Below, piece by piece: positions 1-6,465 of a DNA stretch of 18,800 bases. This DNA is from JBBSGA01 sp038254585 (lineage in GTDB: Bacteria > Chloroflexota > Chloroflexia > Chloroflexales > Kallotenuaceae), in the NCBI GenBank assembly GCA_038254585.1, contig JBBSGA010000091.1:1-18800 (forward strand). The letters are read 5' to 3'. Numbering within the stretch: position 1 is the stretch's first letter; every line of letters begins with the position of its first letter. The notes beneath the pieces are model-generated. The model ran no database searches. It was not told where the DNA came from and saw only the letters and a program-made list of their open reading frames with translations. Both the position numbers and the translations under genes were made by a program.

Positions 1-207
1 AACCGGCTCACGCCTCGACCTCCACTGTCTGGGGTCGCTTTGGAAAACATCGCGGAAAACCTGCTCGGTCTTGCGCGCAAACGCGAACTGGGCACGAAAA
101 TCGAGCGTCCGTATAAGTCTGAAGACCCGCTCCGTAACCTCGGGAATATCCTTGCTGGCGTGGAAGGCGATGCGGAGGAGGCGCAGGCGATTGACGCAGA
201 TTGAGGG
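1..207 (-). pseudogene. Probable DUF3800 protein fragment (internal part)
   Basis: An open minus-strand frame runs from about position 206 to the window edge with no start codon inside. It contains a stretch reading FHASKDIPEVTERVFRLI followed by a TLDFRAQ segment and ARKTEQVFRDVF. This order resembles the central part of DUF3800 proteins, RNase H-like proteins often found beside mobile elements; the resemblance is from memory. The N-terminal half with the family's first acidic motif is missing. It should lie where the transposase relic now sits, so the gene was probably interrupted there. The plus-strand frame 1-204 is also open and ends at a TGA at 202-204, so strand choice is uncertain. 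Function cannot be assigned beyond the family. Confidence 0.4.
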
Positions 208-250
208 ATGAGCGTCACCGCTGGTATGATCTCCACGCTGTCGCGTCCTA

Positions 251-650
251 CCGCATGCAGCACGAAGGAACCCATGCGTGACGCTCACCGGCGCTATCGT
301 GCCATCAAAGCTGAACTGCTGCCAGCCCTCCCGACCGCGCAGACGGCGCTGCTCGCGCAACTCCAGCCGCACGTACCGCCAGACGCCACGGTGATCTTTC
401 TCGGCGATGGCGAGTTCGATGGCACCGCCCTCCAGCAGACGCTTGCGGACTACGGCGGGCACTCTACCTGTCGCACCGCCGTCACCACCGTCATCTGGTG
501 TGGTGACACCCCGGTCCATTTCAGGGCGATGGGCGTCCAGGAGGATGAAATCGTGTTTGAAGAGTCTTCAGTATCCGGCGCTGGTCGTTGTTACAGGTCT
601 CGGGCGCGAAAGCAAGCTCGCTCACCAGATGTCACAACGTAGCCGCCCCG
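251..650 (+). pseudogene. DDE transposase remnant (IS4-like), frameshifted
   Basis: The first frame encodes a stretch with YRAIKAELLPALP, then VIFLGDGEFDG, a cysteine-arginine motif (CRTAVTTVIW) and HFRAMGVQ. These resemble the middle of IS4-type DDE transposases, where the aspartate of LGDGEFDG is the second catalytic acid. Around 555-580 the reading continues in the next frame as PALVVVTGLGRESKLAHQMS, so a frameshift has broken the gene. The N-terminal region with the first catalytic Asp and the C-terminal region with the catalytic Glu are absent. The remnant overlaps the 3' end of the toxin gene on the other strand. It cannot make an active transposase and no terminal inverted repeats were found. 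Confidence 0.65.
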
Positions 651-961
651 ATGTGAACAATGACTCCTGGCCGGATCGTTTGCAACACAGTCAGCACGTC
701 AGGCATCAGTGGCCGCAATGTCTCCAGCAGGTTATTGCTGGCTACGAGCACGATGATCGCCAGCGGCGTACCTTGCAGATTTTGCTGATATTGCAGGTTC
801 TGGTCCCCTGTCACGAAAACCTCGAAGCGCGTTTCTGCTAACCTGAGTAGCGCGGCATCTTTGATACTGGCCCATCCGGCTTCTGGAACCGTCATCACGT
901 CATGCCCTGCGAGATCGCGCTTGAGCCTGCGGGGTAGACACTCGTCTAACAGCACGTTCAT
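632..961 (-). CDS. DUF5615 PIN-like toxin
   Basis: 109 aa. The start MNVLLDECLPRRL is the hallmark of DUF5615 (PIN-like) proteins, in which the Asp-Glu pair at residues 6-7 belongs to a predicted metal-binding nuclease site. FVTGDQNLQ at about residues 49-57 supplies the second acidic position, and the C-terminal strand-rich part (GVIVHIG) fits the family. Length is normal. The start codon overlaps the stop of the upstream DUF433 gene by ATGA, so the two should be translationally coupled, antitoxin first. Family knowledge suggests a PIN-fold RNase toxin of a type II system; activity on RNA is inferred, not shown. The 3' end overlaps the transposase relic on the other strand, but the frame is intact and the product looks complete. 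Confidence 0.85.
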   Translation of the reverse strand: MNVLLDECLPRRLKRDLAGHDVMTVPEAGWASIKDAALLRLAETRFEVFVTGDQNLQYQQNLQGTPLAIIVLVASNNLLETLRPLMPDVLTVLQTIRPGVIVHIGAATL

Positions 962-1170
962 ACGGTACTGAGCACGGCTTGTTTCAAAAGCTGCAGCAGT
1001 GCCGTCGCTTGCTCCCGGCGTACCGTTGGAAAATCGTCCAGGAAATCGTCAAGCGCATGTCCCGCTTCGAGGTAGTCAAGCAGCGTTTGCACAGGCACAC
1101 GTGTCCCGGCGAACACAGGGGTGCCACCCAACAGCTCAGGGTCGCGAATAATTAAAGGATGTTCGATCAT
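958..1170 (-). CDS. DUF433 antitoxin
   Basis: 70 aa from the ATG at 1170, which has a GGTGGAG ribosome binding site about 8 nt upstream. The protein begins MIEHPLIIRDPELLGGTPVF and continues GTRVPVQTLLDYLEAGHALD, the classic DUF433 pattern: a small winged/helix-turn-helix protein that serves as the antitoxin partner of DUF5615 PIN-like toxins. Being first in the operon with a 4-nt overlap to the toxin fits this role, and such antitoxins commonly autorepress. The frame is open for about 190 nt upstream of the chosen start, through an in-frame ATG at 1203, to a TAG near 1365. The 1170 start is preferred because of the binding site and because family members begin at this point. Confidence 0.88.
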   Translation of the reverse strand: MIEHPLIIRDPELLGGTPVFAGTRVPVQTLLDYLEAGHALDDFLDDFPTVRREQATALLQLLKQAVLSTV

Positions 1171-1203
1171 ATGCACATCTCCACCAAAGTGCGGCACATG
1201 CAT

Positions 1204-1522
1204 AGTAGCAGAAAGGTTTGGCCGCCGGCTCGCGCCGTTAGCATCGAGGCCTGCACGCCAAACAGTCTCGCCATCTTGTGTAACGCATTCAACGCAGTAC
1301 CGCGTAAACGGGTCGTGCGGAGCGTAGACCCTGAGGCTGTTGCCGTCGAGGTAGCATCGACCCGGATGCTATGGCCACTATGCACGAAACATGCTGCCGG
1401 ATCTTTGGAGGAGATGACCACTAGCACAGGGTGCCGCGCCGTGGTACTGTTCGTCTAGGCACGCCGCCTCTGTGCCTGTTTCTTCACACCGAACACGTGA
1501 ACACTCCTTCATCGGAGGTCCT
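1204..1522. other. Gene-poor stretch between antitoxin and orphan ORF
   Basis: No convincing gene. Short open frames exist on both strands but none has a good start and binding site. The minus-strand frame continuous with the DUF433 gene includes a protein-like stretch (YLDGNSLRVYAP, then WRAGLDANG) with no start codon, possibly a relic. The promoter of the toxin-antitoxin operon should lie here, but no clear -35/-10 pair was identified. Confidence 0.4.
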
Positions 1523-1753
1523 ATGTTTTATCCACCACTTCCAGGCGTCTTGTCCCAGGAGTACGAAGCGCGCGTCGCTGCCGCACTCCGCAGGCGCACA
1601 TCGATGATCGAGGCGCAGGCCAGCCGGCCACGTCGCCCCGATCGTGCTTCGCTCGGGAAGCCCTGGGCGGGGCTATCCGCCTGGTGGGGCCGCCGTTGGG
1701 CGCGCCTCATCCGCTCCCTGCAACCCGCCGAGGATGCCGGCTATATTGCCTAG
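1523..1753 (+). CDS. Small hypothetical protein (76 aa)
   Basis: A GGAGGT ribosome binding site at 1514-1519 sits just upstream of the ATG at 1523; the spacing is short but usable. The product begins MFYPPLPGVLSQEYEARVAA and is rich in arginine and tryptophan toward its middle (WAGLSAWWGRRWARL). It carries no signal peptide and no recognisable domain. A perfect 14-bp hairpin starts 11 nt after the stop, so the unit RBS-ORF-terminator looks like a real monocistronic gene. I do not recognise the family. The basic, aromatic character could suit a nucleic-acid or membrane-associated peptide, but this is speculation. Confidence 0.6.
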   Translation: MFYPPLPGVLSQEYEARVAAALRRRTSMIEAQASRPRRPDRASLGKPWAGLSAWWGRRWARLIRSLQPAEDAGYIA

Positions 1754-1764
1754 GCTCCCCACGC

Positions 1765-1797
1765 AAAGCGCCCCTGGCGATGAGCCAGGGGCGCTTT
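1765..1797 (+). terminator. Perfect 14-bp hairpin after the 76-aa ORF
   Basis: Left arm AAAGCGCCCCTGGC (1765-1778), loop GATGA, right arm GCCAGGGGCGCTTT (1784-1797), with no mismatch. The stem ends in AAA/TTT, so it can work as an intrinsic terminator in either direction. It lies directly downstream of the ORF ending at 1753. Confidence 0.82.
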
Positions 1798-1869
1798 CGT
1801 GCGTTAGCCACTGTGCACAAGGCTGCGCGCTCTATCTTTGGAACGACTGCCAATAGCACCCGCCGGGCC

Positions 1870-1908
1870 ACGTCCCCTGAGGTTGGGCACCTCAGGGGAC
1901 GTGTTTTT
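1870..1908 (+). terminator. Perfect 14-bp hairpin followed by T-run
   Basis: Left arm ACGTCCCCTGAGGT (1870-1883), loop TGGGC, right arm ACCTCAGGGGACGT (1889-1902), then GTTTTTG. This is a textbook rho-independent terminator reading on the plus strand. It lies about 70 nt beyond a first hairpin of identical stem and loop length, so the pair insulates the next gene. Confidence 0.85.
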
Positions 1909-1956
1909 GTCCAGCAGATCGACCACGTCATTTCGACGCCCCGTGGAGCGGCTGGA

Positions 1957-1985
1957 TTGACATCCTGGCGCAATCAGGCTAACGT
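1957..1985 (+). promoter_or_regulatory. Probable sigma-70-type promoter of the nucleotidyltransferase
   Basis: A perfect TTGACA (1957-1962) is followed after 17 nt by TAACGT (1980-1985), a weak -10. It lies just after the tandem terminators and about 50 nt before the ATG at 2037, the expected place for this gene's own promoter. Confidence 0.5.
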
Positions 1986-2036
1986 CCGGGCCATGAGGTT
2001 GGTCGCTACTGGCGCTCACAAGCTAGGCTATTTCTT

Positions 2037-2918
2037 ATGGACCCAAAGCATCCGACACCGTACCCTGAAGTTAATGCCCTCCTTCAAGAGGTATTGGTGG
2101 GCGCGCAGCAGATTTTAGGGAGTCACTTTATCGGCATGTATTTGGAAGGCTCGCTGGTCGGCGACGATTTCGACCAAGATAGCGACATTGACTTTGTTGT
2201 CGTCACCGACGAAGATGTTTCACCCGATCTCTTTGCGGCATTGCAGGTGATGCATCAACGCATCGCGATGATGGACTCCTGGTATGCGGTCCAGTTAGAA
2301 GGCTCCTACATTTCGCAGCCGGCACTGCGTCGCCATGACCCGGCGCATGCCCGGCATCCCAATATCGAGCGCGGCCCGGGCGAGCGTCTCAAAATGGCGT
2401 ACCACGACAGTGCGTGGCTGGTTCACCGCTGGATCTTGCGCGAACGTGGGGTGACGCTGGCAGGCCCGGCCCCACAAATCCTCATCGATCCGATTGCGCC
2501 TCGGGACTTGCAGCGGGCAATGGTGGAACCGGTGCAACGATGGGCGGCACCGATGCTCGATAGTCCCGCGCAGCTGCATACCCGCGGCTATCAGGCCTAC
2601 GTCGTTCTCACGCTGTGCCGCATGCTCTATACGCTGCACACCGGCAGGGTCGCCACCAAGCCGGCCGCGGCCCGCTGGGCGCTCGCGACGCTTGACGCAC
2701 GGTGGAGGCCGTTGATTGAGCGCGCCTGGGAGGGACGTCACAATCCAGACGCGGAGCAGGCGGCGGTGGGCGCGCGGTGGAGGCCGTTGGTTGAGCGAGC
2801 ATGGGAGGCACCCCACGACGTCGAGGTGTTGCCGGGGGAAGTGAGCGAGACGCTGGCATTTATTCGATATACGATCGAACGCAGCCAACAGTTGGAGGTA
2901 CCTGCCGATGACACATAA
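2037..2918 (+). CDS. Nucleotidyltransferase, aminoglycoside adenylyltransferase-like
   Basis: 293 aa. The nucleotidyltransferase (Pol beta superfamily) motif is complete: G38-S39, then D50-x-D52 in DQDSDIDFVVV, the metal-binding aspartates. The middle contains ERLKMAYHDSAWLVHRWILR and a helical C-terminal half with YQAYVVLTLCRMLYTLHTG, as in AadA/ANT(3'')-type enzymes with the DUF4111 region. Such enzymes move AMP onto aminoglycosides, but many environmental homologues have no proven substrate, so resistance is only possible. Residues about 222-260 contain a tandem duplication: ARWRPLIERAWE recurs as ARWRPLVERAWE 25 residues later, from a 75-bp direct repeat in the DNA. The ATG at 2037 has only a weak upstream AGG. 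It follows its own promoter and a pair of terminators, so it is probably monocistronic. Confidence 0.82.
   Translation: MDPKHPTPYPEVNALLQEVLVGAQQILGSHFIGMYLEGSLVGDDFDQDSDIDFVVVTDEDVSPDLFAALQVMHQRIAMMDSWYAVQLEGSYISQPALRRHDPAHARHPNIERGPGERLKMAYHDSAWLVHRWILRERGVTLAGPAPQILIDPIAPRDLQRAMVEPVQRWAAPMLDSPAQLHTRGYQAYVVLTLCRMLYTLHTGRVATKPAAARWALATLDARWRPLIERAWEGRHNPDAEQAAVGARWRPLVERAWEAPHDVEVLPGEVSETLAFIRYTIERSQQLEVPADDT
2700..2817 (+). repeat. 75-bp in-frame tandem duplication
   Basis: GGTGGAGGCCGTTG at 2701 recurs at 2776, and similarity continues through the TGAGCG and TGGGAGG positions. The period of 75 nt equals 25 codons, so the nucleotidyltransferase frame is kept. The copies differ at several bases, so the duplication is not brand new. 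Confidence 0.75.
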
Positions 2919-2921
2919 CAT

Positions 2922-3245
2922 TCCTTGCAGCTTACGTTGCTAACGCCCCACGTCGCCGCTCCGCCGCTGTTTCACCGGCCAGATCAGGATCCCCGCGAAG
3001 CTCACCCATATCGCCCTGGCCGGAAGATGGAGCCGTCTCGGCCTTCTATGGCGCCAGAGACGGAGATCGTGGACGATTCCCGGCAAGGGGTGCTGCTCAG
3101 CCAGCATCAGCACGGTCAAGCTACGGAAGCTTCACAAGTTCTGCACATCTCCGCGGTATCCTGCATTGCGGACGTGGCGAATGAGCGCCGCAACGCCGAT
3201 GCAGCCCGGATTGGCCGGTGCTCGCACAACCGAGGAGAGAGGAAC
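2922..3245. other. Intergenic stretch upstream of the DUF4405 operon
   Basis: The plus frame is open back to 2925 and in frame with the DUF4405 protein, but this extension is compositionally unlike a protein N-terminus and lacks an RBS at its ATG. The true start is placed at 3246. The stretch should hold the operon promoter; I see no clear -35/-10 pair and no strong hairpin. Confidence 0.45.
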
Positions 3246-3776
3246 GTGCAACAGGCGCGGAAGCAGCAGAACCATAACAAGATCAATCTCCTGATCGACA
3301 TGACGACTTTTCTTGCCTTCCTCGTGATTATGGCGCCGCGCGCGAGCGGCACCGCCGTGCACGAATGGCTGAGTATCGCCTTCGGCGCAACCCTGATCGT
3401 CCACCTGCTCATGAACTGGCAGTGGATCGCAGCGGTGACGAAGCGCTTCCTGGGGAAAGTCCAGGGCATCACACGGGCCAACTACGTGCTGAATGTGCTC
3501 CTGTTTGTCGACATGACGATCATCATCTTTAGTGGACTGATGATCTCAGAGCACGCACTGCCGCTGTTGGGTCTCCACAGTGTACCGCGCGGCAACTGGC
3601 GCACGGTGCATGAGCTGTCGGCAAATCTAGCCCTCTTGATCGTCGGGCTGCATCTTGCCTTCAACTGGCAATGGATCGTCAATGCCACCAGGCGCTATGT
3701 CATCACGCCGCTCAGCCTCCGGCGGCGCGCATCGGATCTAAGCAACGAGCCACAGCCCACCCTGCCGGAGGTCTGA
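3246..3776 (+). CDS. DUF4405 integral membrane protein (cytochrome b-like)
   Basis: 176 aa from the GTG at 3246, preceded by GAGGAGAGAGG at a normal distance. Four hydrophobic helices are visible at about residues 13-31, 42-58, 80-100 and 124-140. Histidines are paired: H39 with H53 (VHEWLS and HLLMNWQW) and H122 with H136 (VHELSAN and GLHLAFNWQW). The two halves resemble each other (xNWQWIxxxTxR), an internal repeat typical of DUF4405 proteins. These are thought to be small b-type cytochrome-like membrane proteins, so haem ligation by these histidines is likely but inferred. The stop is followed after one base by the next ATG, so the two genes form an operon and may act together in the membrane. 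An ORF extending upstream to 2925 was rejected as the real start. Confidence 0.8.
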   Translation: MQQARKQQNHNKINLLIDMTTFLAFLVIMAPRASGTAVHEWLSIAFGATLIVHLLMNWQWIAAVTKRFLGKVQGITRANYVLNVLLFVDMTIIIFSGLMISEHALPLLGLHSVPRGNWRTVHELSANLALLIVGLHLAFNWQWIVNATRRYVITPLSLRRRASDLSNEPQPTLPEV

Positions 3777-3777
3777 C

Positions 3778-4125
3778 ATGAAGATTATTGGTCGAACGCT
3801 CATCATCCTGGCCGCTACCCTCGTCGTGGTCGGCATCACCTTCGCGGGTGGACGTTCGAGCGGCACCGCGGGCACGAATACCTTTCGGCCCAGCGACCGG
3901 TTTGTGCCGGGACAGCCAGGTGGACCACGAGGTCGGGGCTTTCCTGAGGGGCGTAGTCCCGATGGAGGCGGGGCACCATGGTACTTCGGGCTCCTGGAAG
4001 TCGGGAAGAACCTCGTGATCCTAGGCGCGATCGTCGCCGCTGGGATGCTCAGCCTGGGCCGGATACGGCGGCGTCGACCGGCGCCTGTTGCTCGCAAACG
4101 GCAGGCGCCGCCGAACCCGATGTAG
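3778..4125 (+). CDS. Small membrane protein of the DUF4405 operon
   Basis: 115 aa with a GGAGGT ribosome binding site about 5 nt before the ATG, inside the 3' end of the upstream gene. The N-terminus (IIGRTLIILAATLVVVGITF) is a signal anchor or signal peptide. A Gly/Pro/Arg-rich linker of about 40 residues follows, then a second hydrophobic helix (NLVILGAIVAAGMLSLG) and a very basic tail (RIRRRRPAPVARKRQ). A topology with the linker outside and the basic tail inside fits the positive-inside rule. No domain is recognised. Tight coupling to the DUF4405 gene suggests a shared membrane complex, perhaps a redox module. The basic C-terminus is only partly supported by codon pattern. Confidence 0.7.
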   Translation: MKIIGRTLIILAATLVVVGITFAGGRSSGTAGTNTFRPSDRFVPGQPGGPRGRGFPEGRSPDGGGAPWYFGLLEVGKNLVILGAIVAAGMLSLGRIRRRRPAPVARKRQAPPNPM

Positions 4126-4214
4126 CGGGCGAGGGCGAGGCGCACGTCCAGGGCGCGATCAGCGGCAGGGACGGGAGGCGGCGGTTTCCAGACAAGCAAA
4201 TATGACGCCTCGGC

Positions 4215-4520
4215 TCACTGCCGCGCTCTGGTCACCCGACAGCAGGCGTGACAGCGATCGAGGATCCGGTGAAACGGGATCCGCGTGCCGCAGGCGGGAC
4301 AGGGACGCGCCTCCGGCATCTCGACGTGCTCGGCCCGGCGCGCACGCTCCAGCTCCGCGGCCTGGTCCGCCCGCACGGCCTGCTTGACCTCCTCCGTGCG
4401 GTAGATATAGGCAGCTCCCGCTTGAGCCGGGAGTTGCTTGCCGTCGAGGCGCTCGCGGAGCCGCTAGGCGTAGGCTACGACAGCGTGTACCGATCAGCCC
4501 AGGAAATACGCAACCGTCAT
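4215..4520 (-). pseudogene. Zinc-ribbon protein ORF interrupted by two stops
   Basis: The frame starts at ATG 4520, overlapping the stop of the upstream monooxygenase as ATGA, and ends at TGA 4215-4217, exactly 102 codons. Codon 9 is TGA (4494-4496) and codon 19 is TAG (4464-4466); the remaining 82 codons are open. The C-terminus has a clear zinc-ribbon pattern, CPAC then CHAC with 12 residues between them (CPACGTRIPFHRI, then DRCHACCR), after a charged helix (ELERARRAEHVE). The ATGA junction implies it was once translated with the monooxygenase. An alternative is a shorter intact protein of 53 aa starting at GTG 4376, which has GGAGGT upstream. I prefer decay, because codons 20-48 also look protein-like. 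The zinc ligands are family-level inference. Confidence 0.55.
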
Positions 4521-5719
4521 GCTCGACCACGAACTCCTCCTGACCGGCCGTCCAATAGCCGCGAAAGTGCCTGCGCGATCCTTTTCGCCTCGATGCCGAT
4601 CTCGCGCAACATCCCCGTAGGTACGATGGAGAAGCCGCACACATACAACCCTGGCAGCGCCGTCGCATAGCCGCTCGCGCGGGGGATGCCCTGCTCGTCC
4701 GTAACGCTCGGCGCATCCGCTAGAAACGTATCAAGTGCCGGGCGGTAGCCTGTGGCCAAGATCACGGCGTCGAACGCGTCCCGGCTGCCGTCGACAAAGA
4801 TCACGCCGCGCTCGGAAAACTCGGCGATGCCTGGCCGGATCGCGACGGCCCCTAGCCGGATCAAGCGAATAATCCCTACGTCGATCACCGGGATGCGCGC
4901 GCGCTTGGTGATCTGCGCGATCGGCCCGTCGGCGGCTGTACGCAGACCGTACCGCGCGAGATCCCCAAAACGCAGGCGTATGAACGGCGCGTTGAGCGCG
5001 TCAGCCATGCGTGGTGGCAGCTTACGCTGGGCGATCGCCAACGCCATCGCCGGGATCCCGAAGAGATCACGGGGGATGACGTTGACGGGACCGCGGACGG
5101 CGAGCACGATCGACCGCGCGCCATGCTCCCACAGGTCGATCGCGATTTCGCCCCCGGAGTTGCCGAAACCGACCACCAGCACGCGCTTGCCACGATAGGG
5201 CTCACCGTTACGATACTCCGAGCTATGGACGATGTGCCCGTCAAAGTGCGGCTGGCCTGGCCACGCCGGTCGATACGGGCAACGGTTGTAGCCCGTGGCA
5301 ATGACGAGGTTGGATGTCAGGTAGCTTGCACGGTCTGTCGTGATACGCCAGTCACCCGCCACCCGCTGCGCGGCCACCACATCCTGGCGAAAATGGGGCC
5401 GAATGTCAAAATGAGCAGCGTACGCCTCGAGATAGTCGATCACTTGCAGGCGTGATGGGTAGCGCGGATAGTGATGGGGAAAGGCAAAGTACGGCAGGTG
5501 GGAGAAGGTCTTGGCGGTATGGAGATGGAGGCGTTCGTAATGCCGGTGCCAGCTCGGAGCGATGCGATCGCCACGTTCAAGCACAACGCACGGCACGCCG
5601 GCCTGCCGGAGGCAGGCGGCCACGGCAAGTCCCGCCGGTCCAGCACCGACGATAACGACCTCGGTCCGGATCGGAGCATCGCCGGTTATTTGTGGCACAC
5701 AATCACTCGTTCGATGCAT
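4517..5719 (-). CDS. Flavin-containing monooxygenase-like NAD(P)/FAD oxidoreductase
   Basis: 400 aa. The FAD-binding Rossmann motif is GAGPAG at residues 25-30. The NAD(P)H-binding motif is GFGNSGGEIA at 184-193. A flavin-monooxygenase fingerprint FxGxxxHxxxY is present as FDGHIVHSSEY at 159-169, and ATGYRP lies at 322-327. This set and the length match the YUCCA/CzcO-like branch of flavin-dependent monooxygenases, soluble enzymes that use O2 and NADPH to oxidise a small organic substrate. The substrate cannot be read from the sequence. The start at 5719 is supported by AGGGAG 7 nt upstream. A broken zinc-ribbon ORF follows in the same operon, overlapping by 4 nt. Codon use is regular and no catalytic motif is missing, so the gene looks functional. 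Confidence 0.88.
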   Translation of the reverse strand: MHRTSDCVPQITGDAPIRTEVVIVGAGPAGLAVAACLRQAGVPCVVLERGDRIAPSWHRHYERLHLHTAKTFSHLPYFAFPHHYPRYPSRLQVIDYLEAYAAHFDIRPHFRQDVVAAQRVAGDWRITTDRASYLTSNLVIATGYNRCPYRPAWPGQPHFDGHIVHSSEYRNGEPYRGKRVLVVGFGNSGGEIAIDLWEHGARSIVLAVRGPVNVIPRDLFGIPAMALAIAQRKLPPRMADALNAPFIRLRFGDLARYGLRTAADGPIAQITKRARIPVIDVGIIRLIRLGAVAIRPGIAEFSERGVIFVDGSRDAFDAVILATGYRPALDTFLADAPSVTDEQGIPRASGYATALPGLYVCGFSIVPTGMLREIGIEAKRIAQALSRLLDGRSGGVRGRA

Positions 5720-5795
5720 AGATGTGCTCCCTGCGGAAGCGCGCCGTCAAACAGGCCGCCCGGGCGAGGTCCCGCTAGCGAAGCGCGGCCTCGCT

Positions 5796-5995
5796 CTAGT
5801 TCTCGTGCAGCATGAACCAATCGAACCCCTGTGTCGTGTCGGCGGGTCCGTCGCGTAGACGGTGAAGCTGTTGCCGTTGGCGGCTTTCGTGATGTACCAG
5901 CGGCCGGCGAGGTTGCCCGTGATGGAGCTGCAAGCGGCCGTGCCAGAAGGCGCAAAGGGCCGGGTGACGATGCGTGCGGGAGTGACCGAACATGA
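5796..5995 (-). pseudogene. Decayed copy of a phage tail-protein 3' end
   Basis: The minus strand encodes GNLAGRWYITKAANGNSFTV and, after a frameshift near 5845, DTTQGFDWFMLHEN ending at TAG (5796-5798). The same segment occurs at the end of the tail-spike gene at 9841 (GRWYILKGALGNDFTVYSTD, then DTTQGFDWFILQEN). The two DNA copies agree over about 130 bp at roughly four in five bases, including the CTAG at the stop. The upstream part here is not convincingly alignable and hits a stop near 5995. The copy therefore represents only the last about 65 codons of a tail protein, frameshifted. Confidence 0.75.
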
Positions 5996-6004
5996 GGCGC
6001 CACT

Positions 6005-6167
6005 GATGCAGCCGAGTATCGATCAACTTGCCCGCAACCTCGCGGCGCCATTGGCCCAGGCATCCAACGACCAGTTGCGCATGATCGCGCGCGAGGTCCA
6101 GCACGGCGTCACGGTCGGCAGGCAGGAATGGGCGAACACGGACGATGGACGTGGGCGGCACAGCCAT
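6005..6167 (-). pseudogene. GNAT acetyltransferase N-terminal fragment
   Basis: From ATG 6167, with AGGAG 11 nt upstream, the minus strand encodes MAVPPTSIVRVRPFLPADRD followed by AVLDLARDHAQLVVGCLGQW. The VRPFLPADRDAVLDLA segment is the usual first strand and helix of GNAT-family N-acetyltransferases. The frame then runs into sequence matching the tail-protein relic, so the acetyl-CoA-binding part is missing. The gene was probably truncated by the same recombination that left the tail fragment. The short match makes the family assignment tentative. Confidence 0.4.
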
Positions 6168-6276
6168 GGCAATAGCTCCTCGCATGATTCAACGGCGGCA
6201 CTCCGGCGCTCCCGTACGGGGCAAATGAGACCGGGCGCGCACAGCACACGCGCACGTCAGCCCCAGCAACGCGGTT

Positions 6277-6365
6277 CGCGCAGCAGCGCACGTGGGGAGT
6301 CGCAGGCGCAGGGCTGGATCTGGCGCGGCGAGCGCACCGCGCAGCAGCGCACGTGGGGAGTCGCA
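6277..6365 (+). repeat. 28-bp direct repeat, two copies
   Basis: CGCGCAGCAGCGCACGTGGG followed by GAGTCGCA occurs at 6277-6304 and again, without mismatch, at 6338-6365, a period of 61 nt. It lies in the gap between the GNAT fragment and the hydrolase gene. The perfect match suggests a recent duplication. Confidence 0.8.
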
Positions 6366-6465
6366 ACATTTCGCCTTCACGAGTATTATGCAACGGGAGA
6401 GGATGCCCGAGATTCTTTTGATGCTACACTCGCTGCGAAACCAACCGGTGCGAAAGGCAAACACT

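Noticed and set aside
2925..3245. Upstream extension of the DUF4405 ORF
   Set aside because: No binding site, no hydrophobic or conserved pattern; the GTG at 3246 has a strong Shine-Dalgarno.
4464..4496. TGA/TAG recoding (selenocysteine or alternative code) in the zinc-ribbon ORF
   Set aside because: TGA and TAG serve as normal stops for many genes here and no recoding hairpin was seen; decay is simpler.
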